The position numbers and the translations under genes are program-made. Shown one piece after another: positions 1 to 8,433 of a stretch of 24,109 nt of DNA. The stretch covers positions 1 to 24,109 of the forward strand of contig CAYZUE010000013.1 in NCBI GenBank assembly GCA_964481825.1, given 5' to 3'. Each line of letters begins with the position of its first letter. Position 1 is the stretch's first letter. The notes beneath the pieces are model-generated. The model saw nothing but the letters and a program-made list of their open reading frames with translations, was not told where the DNA came from and made no database searches. The stretch comes from CAYZUE01 sp964481825 (GTDB taxonomy: Archaea > Hydrothermarchaeota > Hydrothermarchaeia > Hydrothermarchaeales > JALUUU01).

Positions 1-556
1 TGTCTAAACCATCAGTATATTTCTCCTCAAAGATTTCCATTGCAGTACCTCTCCCAATGCCTATTGCGGTTGCTTTATATTCTATTAATGCACCGCTGGG
101 ATCAGTTTCAAATAGTTTAGGTGTGTCATTTACACCTGCGATTAATAGTGCTATACCAAAGGGACGAGCTCCACCATGTTGGGTGTACATTTGTTTATAA
201 TCACAAATTTTCTTAGCTAAGACTTCAGTTTCAATTGCCTCGTTATACTTCGTCCTATTAACTTGAGCATCAACTCTTGCCCTATCTATCATTATTCTAG
301 AATCTGCTACCAATCCTGATGTGGCAGCACCAATATTTTCATCTATTTGAAAAATCTTTTCAATAGATTCAGACTCAATAAGTCTACTAGCAATACGTTT
401 ATCTATAGCAAGTAATACCCCATCTTTATATCTAATTCCAATTGAAGTTGTGCCACGTTTTACAGCTTCCCTCGCATATTCAACTTGGAATAATCTTCCG
501 TCGGGACTAAAAACTGTAATAGCTCTATCGTAGCCCATACTGGGCATTGGTTGCAT
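1..556 (-). CDS. psmA: Proteasome alpha subunit, partial (C-terminus beyond window edge)
   Basis: The first 185 codons of a 20S proteasome alpha subunit are present; about 60 C-terminal residues lie off the left edge. Alpha subunits form the outer heptameric rings of the cytoplasmic proteasome, gate substrate entry and dock activators. The N-terminus shows the alpha-specific signature GYDRAITVFSPDGRLFQVEY (residues 8-27), followed by YAREAVKRG and the conserved GxxTSGLVADSR region. As expected for an alpha subunit there is no N-terminal catalytic Thr. The ATG at 556 is chosen because a near-perfect SD (AAGGAGGA, 564-571) lies at ideal spacing. It is the last visible gene of the L15e-COG1325-Rpp30-Pop5-psmA string, 38 nt after pop5. 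Family assignment is secure; the missing end cannot be judged. Confidence 0.96.
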   Translation of the reverse strand, partial: MQPMPSMGYDRAITVFSPDGRLFQVEYAREAVKRGTTSIGIRYKDGVLLAIDKRIASRLIESESIEKIFQIDENIGAATSGLVADSRIMIDRARVDAQVNRTKYNEAIETEVLAKKICDYKQMYTQHGGARPFGIALLIAGVNDTPKLFETDPSGALIEYKATAIGIGRGTAMEIFEEKYTDGLD

Positions 557-594
557 AACCTAGTCCTCCTTAAAGTTTATCAAATTCGACATTT

Positions 595-939
595 TTACCT
601 ATTTAAGAACTTCCTATTTAAAGTCTTTACTGTACCTGAAATACCTAGGGGATGAATTATTATTTGCTTATCCCTTAAATAGCTAACAAGGGTTAAGATA
701 GCTTTAATTGTTCCAACATGTTTATGACTACAAACAAGGAATCCTTCTTTTTTTTCCTCATTATATTCCAGTATCCCCAAATCAAGCTTACTATATATAT
801 TTTCACCAAGCATACAACTTGCCTCTTTCCTTATCAATCTAATAATATCTTCCCGTAAGACAGGCTCTTTACTATATATTCTGAATGCAAGGTATCTTTT
901 TTTTCTTCTAAGAGAAGATGGAAGTCCCTTTATCTTAAT
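595..939 (-). CDS. rnp2: RNase P protein component Pop5 (Rnp2), non-ATG start
   Basis: Archaeal RNase P protein Pop5, which with Rpp30 and the RNase P RNA removes 5' leaders from pre-tRNA. The first TTG (837) would give only 80 aa and would lose the diagnostic N-terminus. Reading upstream in the same frame gives GLPSSLRRKKRYLAFRIYS, the basic 'LPxxLRxxxRYLAF' start typical of Pop5. The C-terminal half has the family pattern ending HPLGISGTVKTLNRKFL. No ATG, GTG or TTG exists before that conserved start; the frame is open only back to 972. The best start is ATT at 937-939, six bases after a GGGGGA SD-like run (946-951); ATA at 931-933 is the alternative. The ATT start gives 114 aa, a normal length, and overlaps the end of rpp30 by 10 nt. 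Identity is confident; the exact start is inferred. Confidence 0.88.
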   Translation of the reverse strand: MKIKGLPSSLRRKKRYLAFRIYSKEPVLREDIIRLIRKEASCMLGENIYSKLDLGILEYNEEKKEGFLVCSHKHVGTIKAILTLVSYLRDKQIIIHPLGISGTVKTLNRKFLNR

Positions 940-1544
940 TTCAAATCCCCCTGAAGTATTTTTTTTGGTACATTATACATTGCATCAATAGCTGCTTTTT
1001 CATTAAAACCTAATAATCTCAATAAGTGGAATATGCCATCACCACCTCTAAGTTCATATAAAGATTTAGATTCTGTCGTGGCTACTAAAGGTGCATTATA
1101 TTTCGTGGCTAACATAAAATTTTTCCTTAAATTCTTAATCAGATGGATTCTATTCAAACCTCTAGAATTTATGATTCTCCCCAGATTAATCTCTATAGCC
1201 ACTTTATTCTCGCTAGCTGCTCTTGCAATAATACTATCTACCCCCGAGTCCTTTCTTCTGAAATCCGGATGCGCTAAAATATCTACGCGTTTATCTAACA
1301 CCGCTAGCCTATTTATGTTATAATCTCCTCCTTGAACGAGAGTATAATCTAGCTTCTTCTTAAGTTTAGATTTTAATTCTTTTTTCCCCTTGGCATCAAT
1401 ATCAATTCCAGAATGGTAATTACCTTTTAAACCATCGCATAGGCCTATATCTGTGCCAAGAACTTTAGCTTGATTTAACATTTTTTCAGGGGAATCCATA
1501 CCTACCGATAGAGATGAATGAACGTGAAGATCGATAAACTTCAT
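930..1544 (-). CDS. rnp3: RNase P protein component Rpp30 (Rnp3), PHP-like TIM-barrel
   Basis: A 204-aa archaeal Rpp30 homologue that partners Pop5 in RNase P pre-tRNA 5' processing. The N-terminus has the PHP-type first strand DLHVHSS (residues 5-11), and the middle has the conserved VDILAHPDFRRKDSG stretch followed by VAIEINL (about residues 117-123). The C-terminal helix region (GGDGIFHLLRLLGF) also matches the family. Length is near the usual 200-250 aa. The ATG at 1544 overlaps the preceding stop in an ATGA junction, and an AAGGA SD lies about 9 nt upstream, so translational coupling with the COG1325 gene is likely. Downstream it overlaps pop5. Confidence 0.93.
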   Translation of the reverse strand: MKFIDLHVHSSLSVGMDSPEKMLNQAKVLGTDIGLCDGLKGNYHSGIDIDAKGKKELKSKLKKKLDYTLVQGGDYNINRLAVLDKRVDILAHPDFRRKDSGVDSIIARAASENKVAIEINLGRIINSRGLNRIHLIKNLRKNFMLATKYNAPLVATTESKSLYELRGGDGIFHLLRLLGFNEKAAIDAMYNVPKKILQGDLKLR

Positions 1545-1957
1545 AACAATAAATCCTTAAATTCATTTATAATTTTTTTCTTATTAAATGGATAACTTGT
1601 AATAGTTAAAACTACTTGCATCCCCTCACCCAAAGTAAGTCTTCCTTGGAAAGCTGCTGTTTTATCAAACCTCAAATATAACTTATTACCATCCAACCTG
1701 CTATTGAGATTATCAGTAAGATTCGTGATATCAGCTTGTGAAAGAGAATTAGTCATTGATTCAATAAATTTAATGATTTGAATTTGAAGAACTGTTTTAC
1801 ACTTTAATTTTATTATTGGATTCCCAAAATGCCCCACAAATTTTTCAATTTCTACTTTACAATTAAAAGGCAGTATATTTTTGATACATTTCAGAACTGA
1901 AGCAGAATCTTCAGTGGCATTTACAAAACTTGAGATTTCTAAATGAGTTATATTCAC
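1541..1957 (-). CDS. COG1325/PF01877-type RNA-binding protein (exosome-linked)
   Basis: A 138-aa small RNA-binding protein of the family annotated as 'predicted exosome subunit/RNA-binding domain', known by genomic association with archaeal exosome, RNase P and L15e genes. Visible family features are the N-terminal pattern IxHLEISSFVNATED, the GHFGNPIIKLKCK segment, and the C-terminal LYLRFDKTAAFQGRLTLGEG motif. Its molecular role is not well defined and I infer only RNA binding. The start is GTG at 1955-1957, overlapping the L15e stop (GTGA), so it is tightly coupled to L15e. It overlaps rpp30 by 4 nt at its own stop. Confidence 0.88.
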   Translation of the reverse strand: MNITHLEISSFVNATEDSASVLKCIKNILPFNCKVEIEKFVGHFGNPIIKLKCKTVLQIQIIKFIESMTNSLSQADITNLTDNLNSRLDGNKLYLRFDKTAAFQGRLTLGEGMQVVLTITSYPFNKKKIINEFKDLLL

Positions 1958-2553
1958 TTACCCAATCCTTTATTGGATCTGATACTAGGTCGAATTTTCT
2001 CTGCTCCTTTCCCTTTATTTCTTAAACCTCTTGAGGATTTTCCAGCAGAAGTAAGGCCACGATGAACCCTTGATTTATGTTGTTTCTCAGTTATCCAACG
2101 CAGCTGTTTATCTTTTTTGATTGATGGATGTGAAGGATCAACAAAGATTACTTCAAAATATTTAAATTTACCATCTTCACCTATCCAATAAGAGTTCAAA
2201 GCCTCAAGGTTAGGATACTTTCGTTGAGCTCTTTCCTCAGCTATCCACTGAAGACTCTTTTTTGGAGTGTATTTCTTGAATCCCATCTTTCTTGGCTTAC
2301 GACCAGCATTAGGCCGAGTTTTACGTCTTCCTCCACGTCGTACTCGTACTCTAGTAACGATAACACCTTGCTTTGCTTTGTATCCAAGTGCTCTAGCTCT
2401 ATCTAGTCTAAGAGGATGTTCAACTCGAACAACACTAAATCCTCTTCTCCATTCTGGCTTCCTATATTTAAGAAGATCATTTACATAACTGTTTTTTGGG
2501 TTATTCCAAGCTTTTTTGATATAATTATACATTTTAGAATTGCTATACTGCAA
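1954..2553 (-). CDS. rpl15e: 50S ribosomal protein L15e
   Basis: A 199-aa archaeal/eukaryotic L15e, a large-subunit 23S rRNA-binding protein with no bacterial counterpart. Family landmarks are MYNYIKKAW near the N-terminus, VVRVEHPLRLDRARALGYKA, the basic run RVRVRRGGRRKTRPNAGRKP, NSYWIGEDGKFKYFEVI, and the basic tail HRGLTSAGKSSRGLRNKGKG. The TTG start (2553) is supported by an AAAGGA SD five nt or so upstream. An internal ATG (2532) would trim seven residues and has no SD. The gene lies only 24 nt after the HdrA-MvhD stop with no obvious terminator, so read-through from the redox cluster is plausible. Confidence 0.96.
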   Translation of the reverse strand: MQYSNSKMYNYIKKAWNNPKNSYVNDLLKYRKPEWRRGFSVVRVEHPLRLDRARALGYKAKQGVIVTRVRVRRGGRRKTRPNAGRKPRKMGFKKYTPKKSLQWIAEERAQRKYPNLEALNSYWIGEDGKFKYFEVIFVDPSHPSIKKDKQLRWITEKQHKSRVHRGLTSAGKSSRGLRNKGKGAEKIRPSIRSNKGLGK

Positions 2554-2577
2554 CGTCCTTTAAATATGTTTTGAAGA

Positions 2578-4980
2578 TTAAGGAGAAGTTTCACTTATCT
2601 TTTCTACTTCTACCTGCTTATGACTAGATTTACCAAGTTTTTCAGCCATTTCTGTAGCAATACTCTGGAATTTAGATCCTTCAGATGCTGAAACCCATTC
2701 CAATCTGAATCTATCTTGACTTACTCCTTTCTTATCTAACAGTTTTCTAATACGTTTCTCACGTTTTTCCATATGCTGATTACCAGATATATAATGACAA
2801 TCCCCTGGATGACAACCTGCAATAAGAACCATTCCGGCTCCTAAATCGAAGGCACGCTCAACAAATTTTTTGTCGACTCTGCCGGTACACATAACACGAA
2901 CTATTCGGAGGTTTGGAGGATATTGCATCCGTGCTGTACCTGCAGTGTCAGCCCCACCGTAAGAGCACCAATTACATAAAATACCTAGAATCTTATTTTC
3001 CGGATTATTTTTCAAAGCAGTGTCAATTTGAGCTTGAATTTGTGCATCAGTAAAATGTTTCATCTCAATTGCAGCTGTCGGACATTCTGCAGCACATATT
3101 CCACAACCTTTACATAAAGCACTCGTGAGCTTCGATTTTTTCTTCTTCTTACTCCCTTCATCATCTACCTCAATCAATTCCCACGCTCCGTAAGGACAGG
3201 ATTTAACACATTTAGAGCATCCAATGCAATTTTCAGTTATTGGGTATGCTATATCTGCACCTAATGTAATTTCACCAGCTGACATTACTTTTGCAGCAGC
3301 AGTAGCGGCTGCACTTGCTTGAACTACTGAGGAGGGAACGTCTTTAGATCCCTGACATGCTCCAGCGAGATAAATTCCATCGGTTGCAGTTTCAATAGGA
3401 GCTAGTTTTGGATGTTTTTCTAAAAAAAATCCTTCAGAAGAGCGAGAAATCTTAAATTTACGAGCTACTTGAAGAGCATCTTTTTTAGGTTCCATGCCAG
3501 TAGAAAGCACCACCATATCAAAATTGATTTCTTCAACGGCTCCTGCTAGAGAATCTTCAACAACTACTGTAAGATTTTTTGTCTTAGAATTTTCAGTAAT
3601 TTCACCGGGTTTACCTTTGATGAATTTAATCCCGCTTTTTCTTGCTCTAGTATACATTTCTTCGAATCCCTTCCCATAAGCTCGGATATCAATGTAAAAT
3701 AGATAAATTTCATTTTCCGGGTACTTCTCCTTAAGCATTAATGCAAGTTTAATGCTGTACATACAACATACTCCACCAGAACAATAATTCTCATCTCCTT
3801 TATCTCGGGTGCCGACACATAATATAAAACCAATCTTCTTCGGAACTTTTGAATCACTAGGCCTTTTAATATGCCCTAAAGTAGGCCCTGAAGCATTCAT
3901 AATTCTTTCAAGTTCTAGACCTGTTATAACATTAGGGAAATCAAGGTAATGATAGTCATTTTTTTCTGATGGATCATAGATATCATAGCCCGTTGATAAA
4001 ATAACAGTTCCAAATTTCATTTTAAACTCAGATTCCTTATCATCAAAACGAATGGCGTTTGGTTCACATACCGATTCACAAAGCTTACAGTCAATACATG
4101 ATTTTTTATCAAGAGTAGCTTTGTCAGGTACGCTCTGAGGAAGCAACTTATAAATAGCTCCTCTAACACCCATTCCTTCGTCCCATTCACTTTTAACTTT
4201 AACAGGGCAGACCTCGTAACAATCTCCACACCCATTACAGGATTCTATATCAACATAACGTGGTTTACTAACTATTGTTGCTGTAAAGTTTCCGATAAAA
4301 CCTTCAACTTCTTTTAATTCATGATAAGTGAGTAAAGTAATATTTTCATGTTTCCCCACATTACTCATCATTGGACCTTCAATACAGATGGAACAATCCA
4401 TAGTAGGAAATGTCTTATCTAATTGCGCCATACGACCACCGATAGTGGGAAGACGTTCTACAAGTACCACTTCATACCCCAGGTTTCCTAAATCTAGGGC
4501 AGTTTGCATACCCGATACACCCCCACCAACTACAAGAGTCCGTTTCTCGACAGGCACCTTAATACTAGGGAGAGGTTCAATTAATCGTGCCTTTGCAACG
4601 GCCATCTCAACTAGATCTTTAGCTTTCTCTGTAGCTTTCTCTGACTCTCTATTATGTACCCAGGAGCAATGTTCCCTAATGTTAGCCATTTCGAACTGAT
4701 ACGGATTTAAGCCAGCTTCAGTAACCATATTCCTAAATGTCTTTTCATGAAGGTTTGGTGAACATGCAGCTATAACAACTTTATCTAAACTCTTTTCTTT
4801 TATATCTTTGATCATATTAGCCTGCCCATTATCTGAACAAGAATAGGTAGGTGACACAGATACTGCAACATTCTCTAAATCTTTACCATATTCTGCAACA
4901 GCCTCGGTATCAATAACTCCTGCAATGTTCAAACCACATTTACAGATATAAATTCCAATTTTCTGTTTATCATCAGCCAA
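2578..4980 (-). CDS. hdrA: HdrA-MvhD fusion: heterodisulfide reductase subunit A with C-terminal MvhD/FlpD domain
   Basis: A 800-aa flavin/iron-sulfur protein. HdrA is the FAD subunit that bifurcates (or confurcates) electrons between ferredoxin and a disulfide site on HdrB. Domains by residue: N-terminal HdrA domain with Cys13, 15, 48 and 73; FAD dinucleotide fold VGGGVSG (151-157); TFPTMDCSIC (190-199); inserted 2x[4Fe-4S] ferredoxin (Cys248/251/254/258 and 295/298/301/305); Cys400/405/406 cluster motif; RAYGKGFEE (433-441); C-terminal 2x[4Fe-4S] ferredoxin (Cys585-595 and 623-633). Residues 665-800 are a complete MvhD domain (Cys669, 672, 698, 723, 728), normally a [2Fe-2S] connector to a hydrogenase or other electron donor. 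The start is TTG with SD AAAGGAGG (4988-4995), two nt after the free mvhD gene. It is the last gene of the redox cluster. Family is certain; the electron partners are inferred. Confidence 0.95.
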   Translation of the reverse strand: MADDKQKIGIYICKCGLNIAGVIDTEAVAEYGKDLENVAVSVSPTYSCSDNGQANMIKDIKEKSLDKVVIAACSPNLHEKTFRNMVTEAGLNPYQFEMANIREHCSWVHNRESEKATEKAKDLVEMAVAKARLIEPLPSIKVPVEKRTLVVGGGVSGMQTALDLGNLGYEVVLVERLPTIGGRMAQLDKTFPTMDCSICIEGPMMSNVGKHENITLLTYHELKEVEGFIGNFTATIVSKPRYVDIESCNGCGDCYEVCPVKVKSEWDEGMGVRGAIYKLLPQSVPDKATLDKKSCIDCKLCESVCEPNAIRFDDKESEFKMKFGTVILSTGYDIYDPSEKNDYHYLDFPNVITGLELERIMNASGPTLGHIKRPSDSKVPKKIGFILCVGTRDKGDENYCSGGVCCMYSIKLALMLKEKYPENEIYLFYIDIRAYGKGFEEMYTRARKSGIKFIKGKPGEITENSKTKNLTVVVEDSLAGAVEEINFDMVVLSTGMEPKKDALQVARKFKISRSSEGFFLEKHPKLAPIETATDGIYLAGACQGSKDVPSSVVQASAAATAAAKVMSAGEITLGADIAYPITENCIGCSKCVKSCPYGAWELIEVDDEGSKKKKKSKLTSALCKGCGICAAECPTAAIEMKHFTDAQIQAQIDTALKNNPENKILGILCNWCSYGGADTAGTARMQYPPNLRIVRVMCTGRVDKKFVERAFDLGAGMVLIAGCHPGDCHYISGNQHMEKREKRIRKLLDKKGVSQDRFRLEWVSASEGSKFQSIATEMAEKLGKSSHKQVEVEKISETSP

Positions 4981-4982
4981 AA

Positions 4983-5396
4983 TTATGCCTCCTTTTTAAT
5001 CATGTGCGGACCTTTTGACTTCAAATCATCAACGAATCCTTTAACGATATCAGCAAATCTAGTAGCCTCTGATGCAGATACCCATTTTAATTTAAGTCTT
5101 TCATTATCAAAACCAATTGCTTCAAGTAATCTAGAAATCATTTGAACTCTCTTTTCTGTTTTTAAATTCCCTTCTACATACTGACAGTCCCCGGGATGGC
5201 ATCCTAAAATTAGAACACCATCTGACCCCTTTTCAAAAGCACGAAGCACGAATCCAGGATCTAATCTACCTGAGCACATAGTGCGGATAATACGTATATT
5301 TGATGGATACTGCATTCTATTTACACCTGCCAAATCTGCTCCAGCATACGCACACCAATTGCATGCGAAAACAACTATTTTAGGATCGTAACTCAT
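4983..5396 (-). CDS. mvhD: Free-standing MvhD/FlpD-like [2Fe-2S] electron-transfer subunit
   Basis: A 137-aa MvhD-family protein. In methanogens MvhD carries one [2Fe-2S] cluster and passes electrons from hydrogenase (MvhAG) or formate dehydrogenase to HdrA. All five family cysteines are present: CNWC (Cys12, Cys15), MCSGR (Cys41), GCHPGDC (Cys66, Cys71). It is clearly paralogous to the C-terminal domain of the next gene, sharing RMQYP, CHPGDC and KWVSASE-type blocks. ATG start, one nt after the stop of the tandem hdrA (TGA-C-ATG), with GAGGA as SD, indicating coupled translation. No hydrogenase or formate dehydrogenase catalytic subunit occurs in this window, so its donor is unknown. FrhB is the obvious local candidate. 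Confidence 0.94.
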   Translation of the reverse strand: MSYDPKIVVFACNWCAYAGADLAGVNRMQYPSNIRIIRTMCSGRLDPGFVLRAFEKGSDGVLILGCHPGDCQYVEGNLKTEKRVQMISRLLEAIGFDNERLKLKWVSASEATRFADIVKGFVDDLKSKGPHMIKKEA

Positions 5397-5397
5397 G

Positions 5398-8300
5398 TCA
5401 TGCTTCCTCTAATAATTCGTCTATCATTGCATAAATCTGTGTGTTAGTAAAAAGCCTTGCGGTTATAGCCGCATTAGGACAAACACTTGAACAAGCACCA
5501 CATCCTTTACAAACTGCGCTATTAATGACAGATTTTAAATCATTATTATGATTAGCCTCAAGACTTATAGCTCTGAAATTACAGACATCCATGCAACGTC
5601 CACAACCTATACAACTATTTGGATCAACAACCGCAGTATTTGCCTCAGTTTCCATCATCTCTTGTGATAATAGGGCAGTTATTCTAGATGCAACACCCGT
5701 TGCTTGGGCAATTACTTGAGATACTTCCTTTGGAGATTGACAATTTCCAGCAAGATACAAGCCCCCTAGTGTAAATCGAAGCGGTCTAAGTTTTGGATGC
5801 GCCTCCATAAAAAAACCATCAGAACTCGTAGGCACCCGCAACACTTTCTGAAGTTCATCAATACCCTCTGAAGGTATTTGAGGAGTTGAAAGTAGTAACT
5901 TATCTACTTCAATTTCAATTTCTTGTCCAAGATGAGTATCATAAACATTTACACTTAGTTTATCCCCAATTGAATTTACCGTAGGTGGGCTAGATGGAGT
6001 GTATCTGATATATTTAATTCCATACTTTTCCTGAGACTCCCTATAATACTCCTCATAAAGTCCAAAGGTCATTATATCCCTATATAATATGTAAATATTT
6101 AATTTAGGATTTTTCTTCTTAAGAACAATGGCATTCTTAATAGCATCTAGGCAGCATGTTCTGGAACAATACGGTCGTTCGTCATTTCTAGCATCAACAC
6201 ATTGGATGATAGCCATATTATCACAAGAAAAATCATCACTAACAAGTGCCTTCTCTAAATCTCTCAGGGTGAGAACATTCGTATTTTTACCGTATAAGTA
6301 ACTTCCTTCAGGTTTAAGTTCACGACTGCCAGTGGCAAGTAAGATTGCACCAGACTTAAGCTCTTGATCGTTTTTACTTCCATTTAGTTCTTTTATTTTT
6401 ATTTTGAAGTTTCCAGTATAACCTTCCACATTTGAAACTTTAGAGTTGAGATGAACAGTTATATTCTCCTGTGACTTAACTTTATTCAAAATAGGGGTTA
6501 AAATCTCAGTTGGTTCACTTTCATCCATAAATAAAGTATGTGCTTCGTTAATAGCACCTCCTAATTTTGAAGATTTTTCTATAATATCAACCTTAAATCC
6601 TTGTCTAGATATCTCGAGTGCAGATGTCATGCCTGCAATACCGCCACCTATTACCAATGCGGATCCATCAATTGATGCCTTACCCTTTTCTTCTGGTGAA
6701 AGATGCCCTGCTTTAGCTATCCCCATATTAACTAGTTCCTTTGCTTTAGATGTGGCTTTTTCAGGTTCTTTTGAATGCACCCAGGAACTATGTTCTCGAA
6801 TGTTTGTCATCTCAAAGAGATAGGGGTTAAGTCCAGCTTCCTCGACAGTTTTTCTAAAAAGAGGTTCAAGGTTACGTGGAGTACATGCAGCTAAAACTAC
6901 CCGATTTAATTTATTGTCTTTAATTGCTTTTTTAATATCCTCCTGATTCTCTTGCGAACATGCATAAATAGTATTAGTAGAGAATACAACATTTTCTTTC
7001 TCACCAGCACTCTTTACAACATCTGGAACTTTAATTACACCTGCAATATTTAACCCACAATGACAAACAAAAACACCAATCCTATTCTCTTCACCTGTAA
7101 CATCTCTCTGAGGTGGTTTTTCTTCATTGATTATCTCTGATTTTCGAACATCTGATAGAAGAACCTCTGCTTTGGCGGCAGCTCCTGAAGATTCGGATAC
7201 TGAATCGGGTATATCTTTTGGCCCTCTACATGTCCCATTAATATAAATTCCAGGTTTCAATGTTTCAAATGGTTTATCTGGACTAATTTCTTTAAAAAAA
7301 CCGTGATTATTTATTTCTATACCAAGCATATTAGATAATTTAGTTGCAGTAGAGCTTGGCTTTAGAGCACTTGCAAGTACAACAAGATCCACTTCTAAGG
7401 TCTCTGGTTTTCCTTTCTCTGTATTTTCATAATGTACGATAGGATTAAAAGTAGTTGGATTTTCGCTGACGTAAGCTACTCTTCCACGAATATAATTCAC
7501 TCCAAAATCATCTTTTGCTTTATTAACATACTCTTGAAATCCTTTACCAAAACTACGTAAATCCATATAGAGTATAGTAGCATCAATTTCCGAATCATGT
7601 TCCTTAGCTACTACGGCTTCTTTTGTACTTGCCATACAGCATATTTGAGAGCAGTAAGGATTATGTCTTACATCTCTCGAACCAACACACTGAATAAAAG
7701 CAATTTTCTTCACTGACTTACCATCAGTGGGTTTTCTAACATGTCCTGATGTTGGTCCAGATGGAGAAAGTATACGTTCAAATTGAAGGTTGGAAATAAC
7801 GTTCTTTATTTTTCCATATCCATACTCTTCTAATCCTGAAGGGTCTAAAAGCTCATAGCCTGTAGATACTATGATAGCTCCCGCATTTAACTTAAGCTCT
7901 TCATCTTTTTGATTAAAATTAATCGCATCCTTCCCACAGACTGCATCACAAAGTTTACAATCGATACAATATCGTCTATCAATCGCATAAATTAGTGGTA
8001 CCGCTTGAGGGAATGGAATGTCTATAGCTTTCTTAGCTCGAATTCCAAAGTCAAATTCACTCGGAACCAAAGAAGGACAAACTTCAGCGCATTCCCCGCA
8101 TCCATTACATTTATCATCAATTACAAACTTCGGTTTCCGCCTAATAGTGATTGTGAAATTACCTGGATCTCCTTCGACATTAACAACTTGACTCATAGTT
8201 AATTTTTCAATATCTGAATTTGAGCTTACAGCTACCATTTTCGGTGAAATTGTACACATTGCACAATCACCTGTAGGAAAGGTTTTGTCAAGCTTAACCA

Positions 8301-8427
8301 TGTTCCCCCCTATACTTTGTTCCTTTTCAACAAGGTATACCTTATAACCAGATTCAGCTAAATCTAAACTGGCCTGCATACCAGCTATTCCTGCTCCAAT
8401 AACAACTACACTTCCTCGCTTATCCAT
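5398..8427 (-). CDS. hdrA: Tandem HdrA-HdrA fusion (two FAD modules in one chain)
   Basis: A 1009-aa protein containing two HdrA modules. Module 1 (about 1-430) lacks the HdrA N-terminal domain. It has the FAD fold GAGIAG (11-16), TFPTGDCAMC (49-58), the inserted ferredoxin (Cys107/110/113/117; 154/157/160/164), Cys259/263/264 and RSFGKGFQE (291-299), and no C-terminal ferredoxin. Module 2 (about 449-1009) has the N-terminal domain (Cys455, 457, 490, 515), FAD fold GGGIAG (594-599), Cys754/758/759 and a C-terminal 2x[4Fe-4S] ferredoxin (Cys939-949; 973-983). It has no inserted ferredoxin, and TFMDESEP-like sequence replaces the Cys motif. Such double HdrAs are known in anaerobic archaea and bacteria, where a second FAD module extends the electron wire. 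Cytoplasmic; ATG start, 6 nt after frhB. Its partners are presumably the HdrD-like, FrhB and MvhD proteins of the same cluster. Confidence 0.95.
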   Translation of the reverse strand: MDKRGSVVVIGAGIAGMQASLDLAESGYKVYLVEKEQSIGGNMVKLDKTFPTGDCAMCTISPKMVAVSSNSDIEKLTMSQVVNVEGDPGNFTITIRRKPKFVIDDKCNGCGECAEVCPSLVPSEFDFGIRAKKAIDIPFPQAVPLIYAIDRRYCIDCKLCDAVCGKDAINFNQKDEELKLNAGAIIVSTGYELLDPSGLEEYGYGKIKNVISNLQFERILSPSGPTSGHVRKPTDGKSVKKIAFIQCVGSRDVRHNPYCSQICCMASTKEAVVAKEHDSEIDATILYMDLRSFGKGFQEYVNKAKDDFGVNYIRGRVAYVSENPTTFNPIVHYENTEKGKPETLEVDLVVLASALKPSSTATKLSNMLGIEINNHGFFKEISPDKPFETLKPGIYINGTCRGPKDIPDSVSESSGAAAKAEVLLSDVRKSEIINEEKPPQRDVTGEENRIGVFVCHCGLNIAGVIKVPDVVKSAGEKENVVFSTNTIYACSQENQEDIKKAIKDNKLNRVVLAACTPRNLEPLFRKTVEEAGLNPYLFEMTNIREHSSWVHSKEPEKATSKAKELVNMGIAKAGHLSPEEKGKASIDGSALVIGGGIAGMTSALEISRQGFKVDIIEKSSKLGGAINEAHTLFMDESEPTEILTPILNKVKSQENITVHLNSKVSNVEGYTGNFKIKIKELNGSKNDQELKSGAILLATGSRELKPEGSYLYGKNTNVLTLRDLEKALVSDDFSCDNMAIIQCVDARNDERPYCSRTCCLDAIKNAIVLKKKNPKLNIYILYRDIMTFGLYEEYYRESQEKYGIKYIRYTPSSPPTVNSIGDKLSVNVYDTHLGQEIEIEVDKLLLSTPQIPSEGIDELQKVLRVPTSSDGFFMEAHPKLRPLRFTLGGLYLAGNCQSPKEVSQVIAQATGVASRITALLSQEMMETEANTAVVDPNSCIGCGRCMDVCNFRAISLEANHNNDLKSVINSAVCKGCGACSSVCPNAAITARLFTNTQIYAMIDELLEEA

Positions 8428-8433
8428 ATCAAT

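Noticed and set aside
595..837. 80-aa version of Pop5 starting at TTG 837
   Set aside because: It drops the conserved LPxxLRxxxRYLAF N-terminus, which is encoded in the same open frame directly upstream.
1033..1323. Plus-strand open frame opposite rpp30
   Set aside because: Antisense to a well-supported gene, with no SD and no recognisable motif.
4328..4699. Long plus-strand open frame opposite hdrA-mvhD (123 codons), and a similar one opposite serA (12003-12374)
   Set aside because: Both lie fully antisense to genes with intact motifs and have Ser/Pro/Thr-rich, non-family translations.
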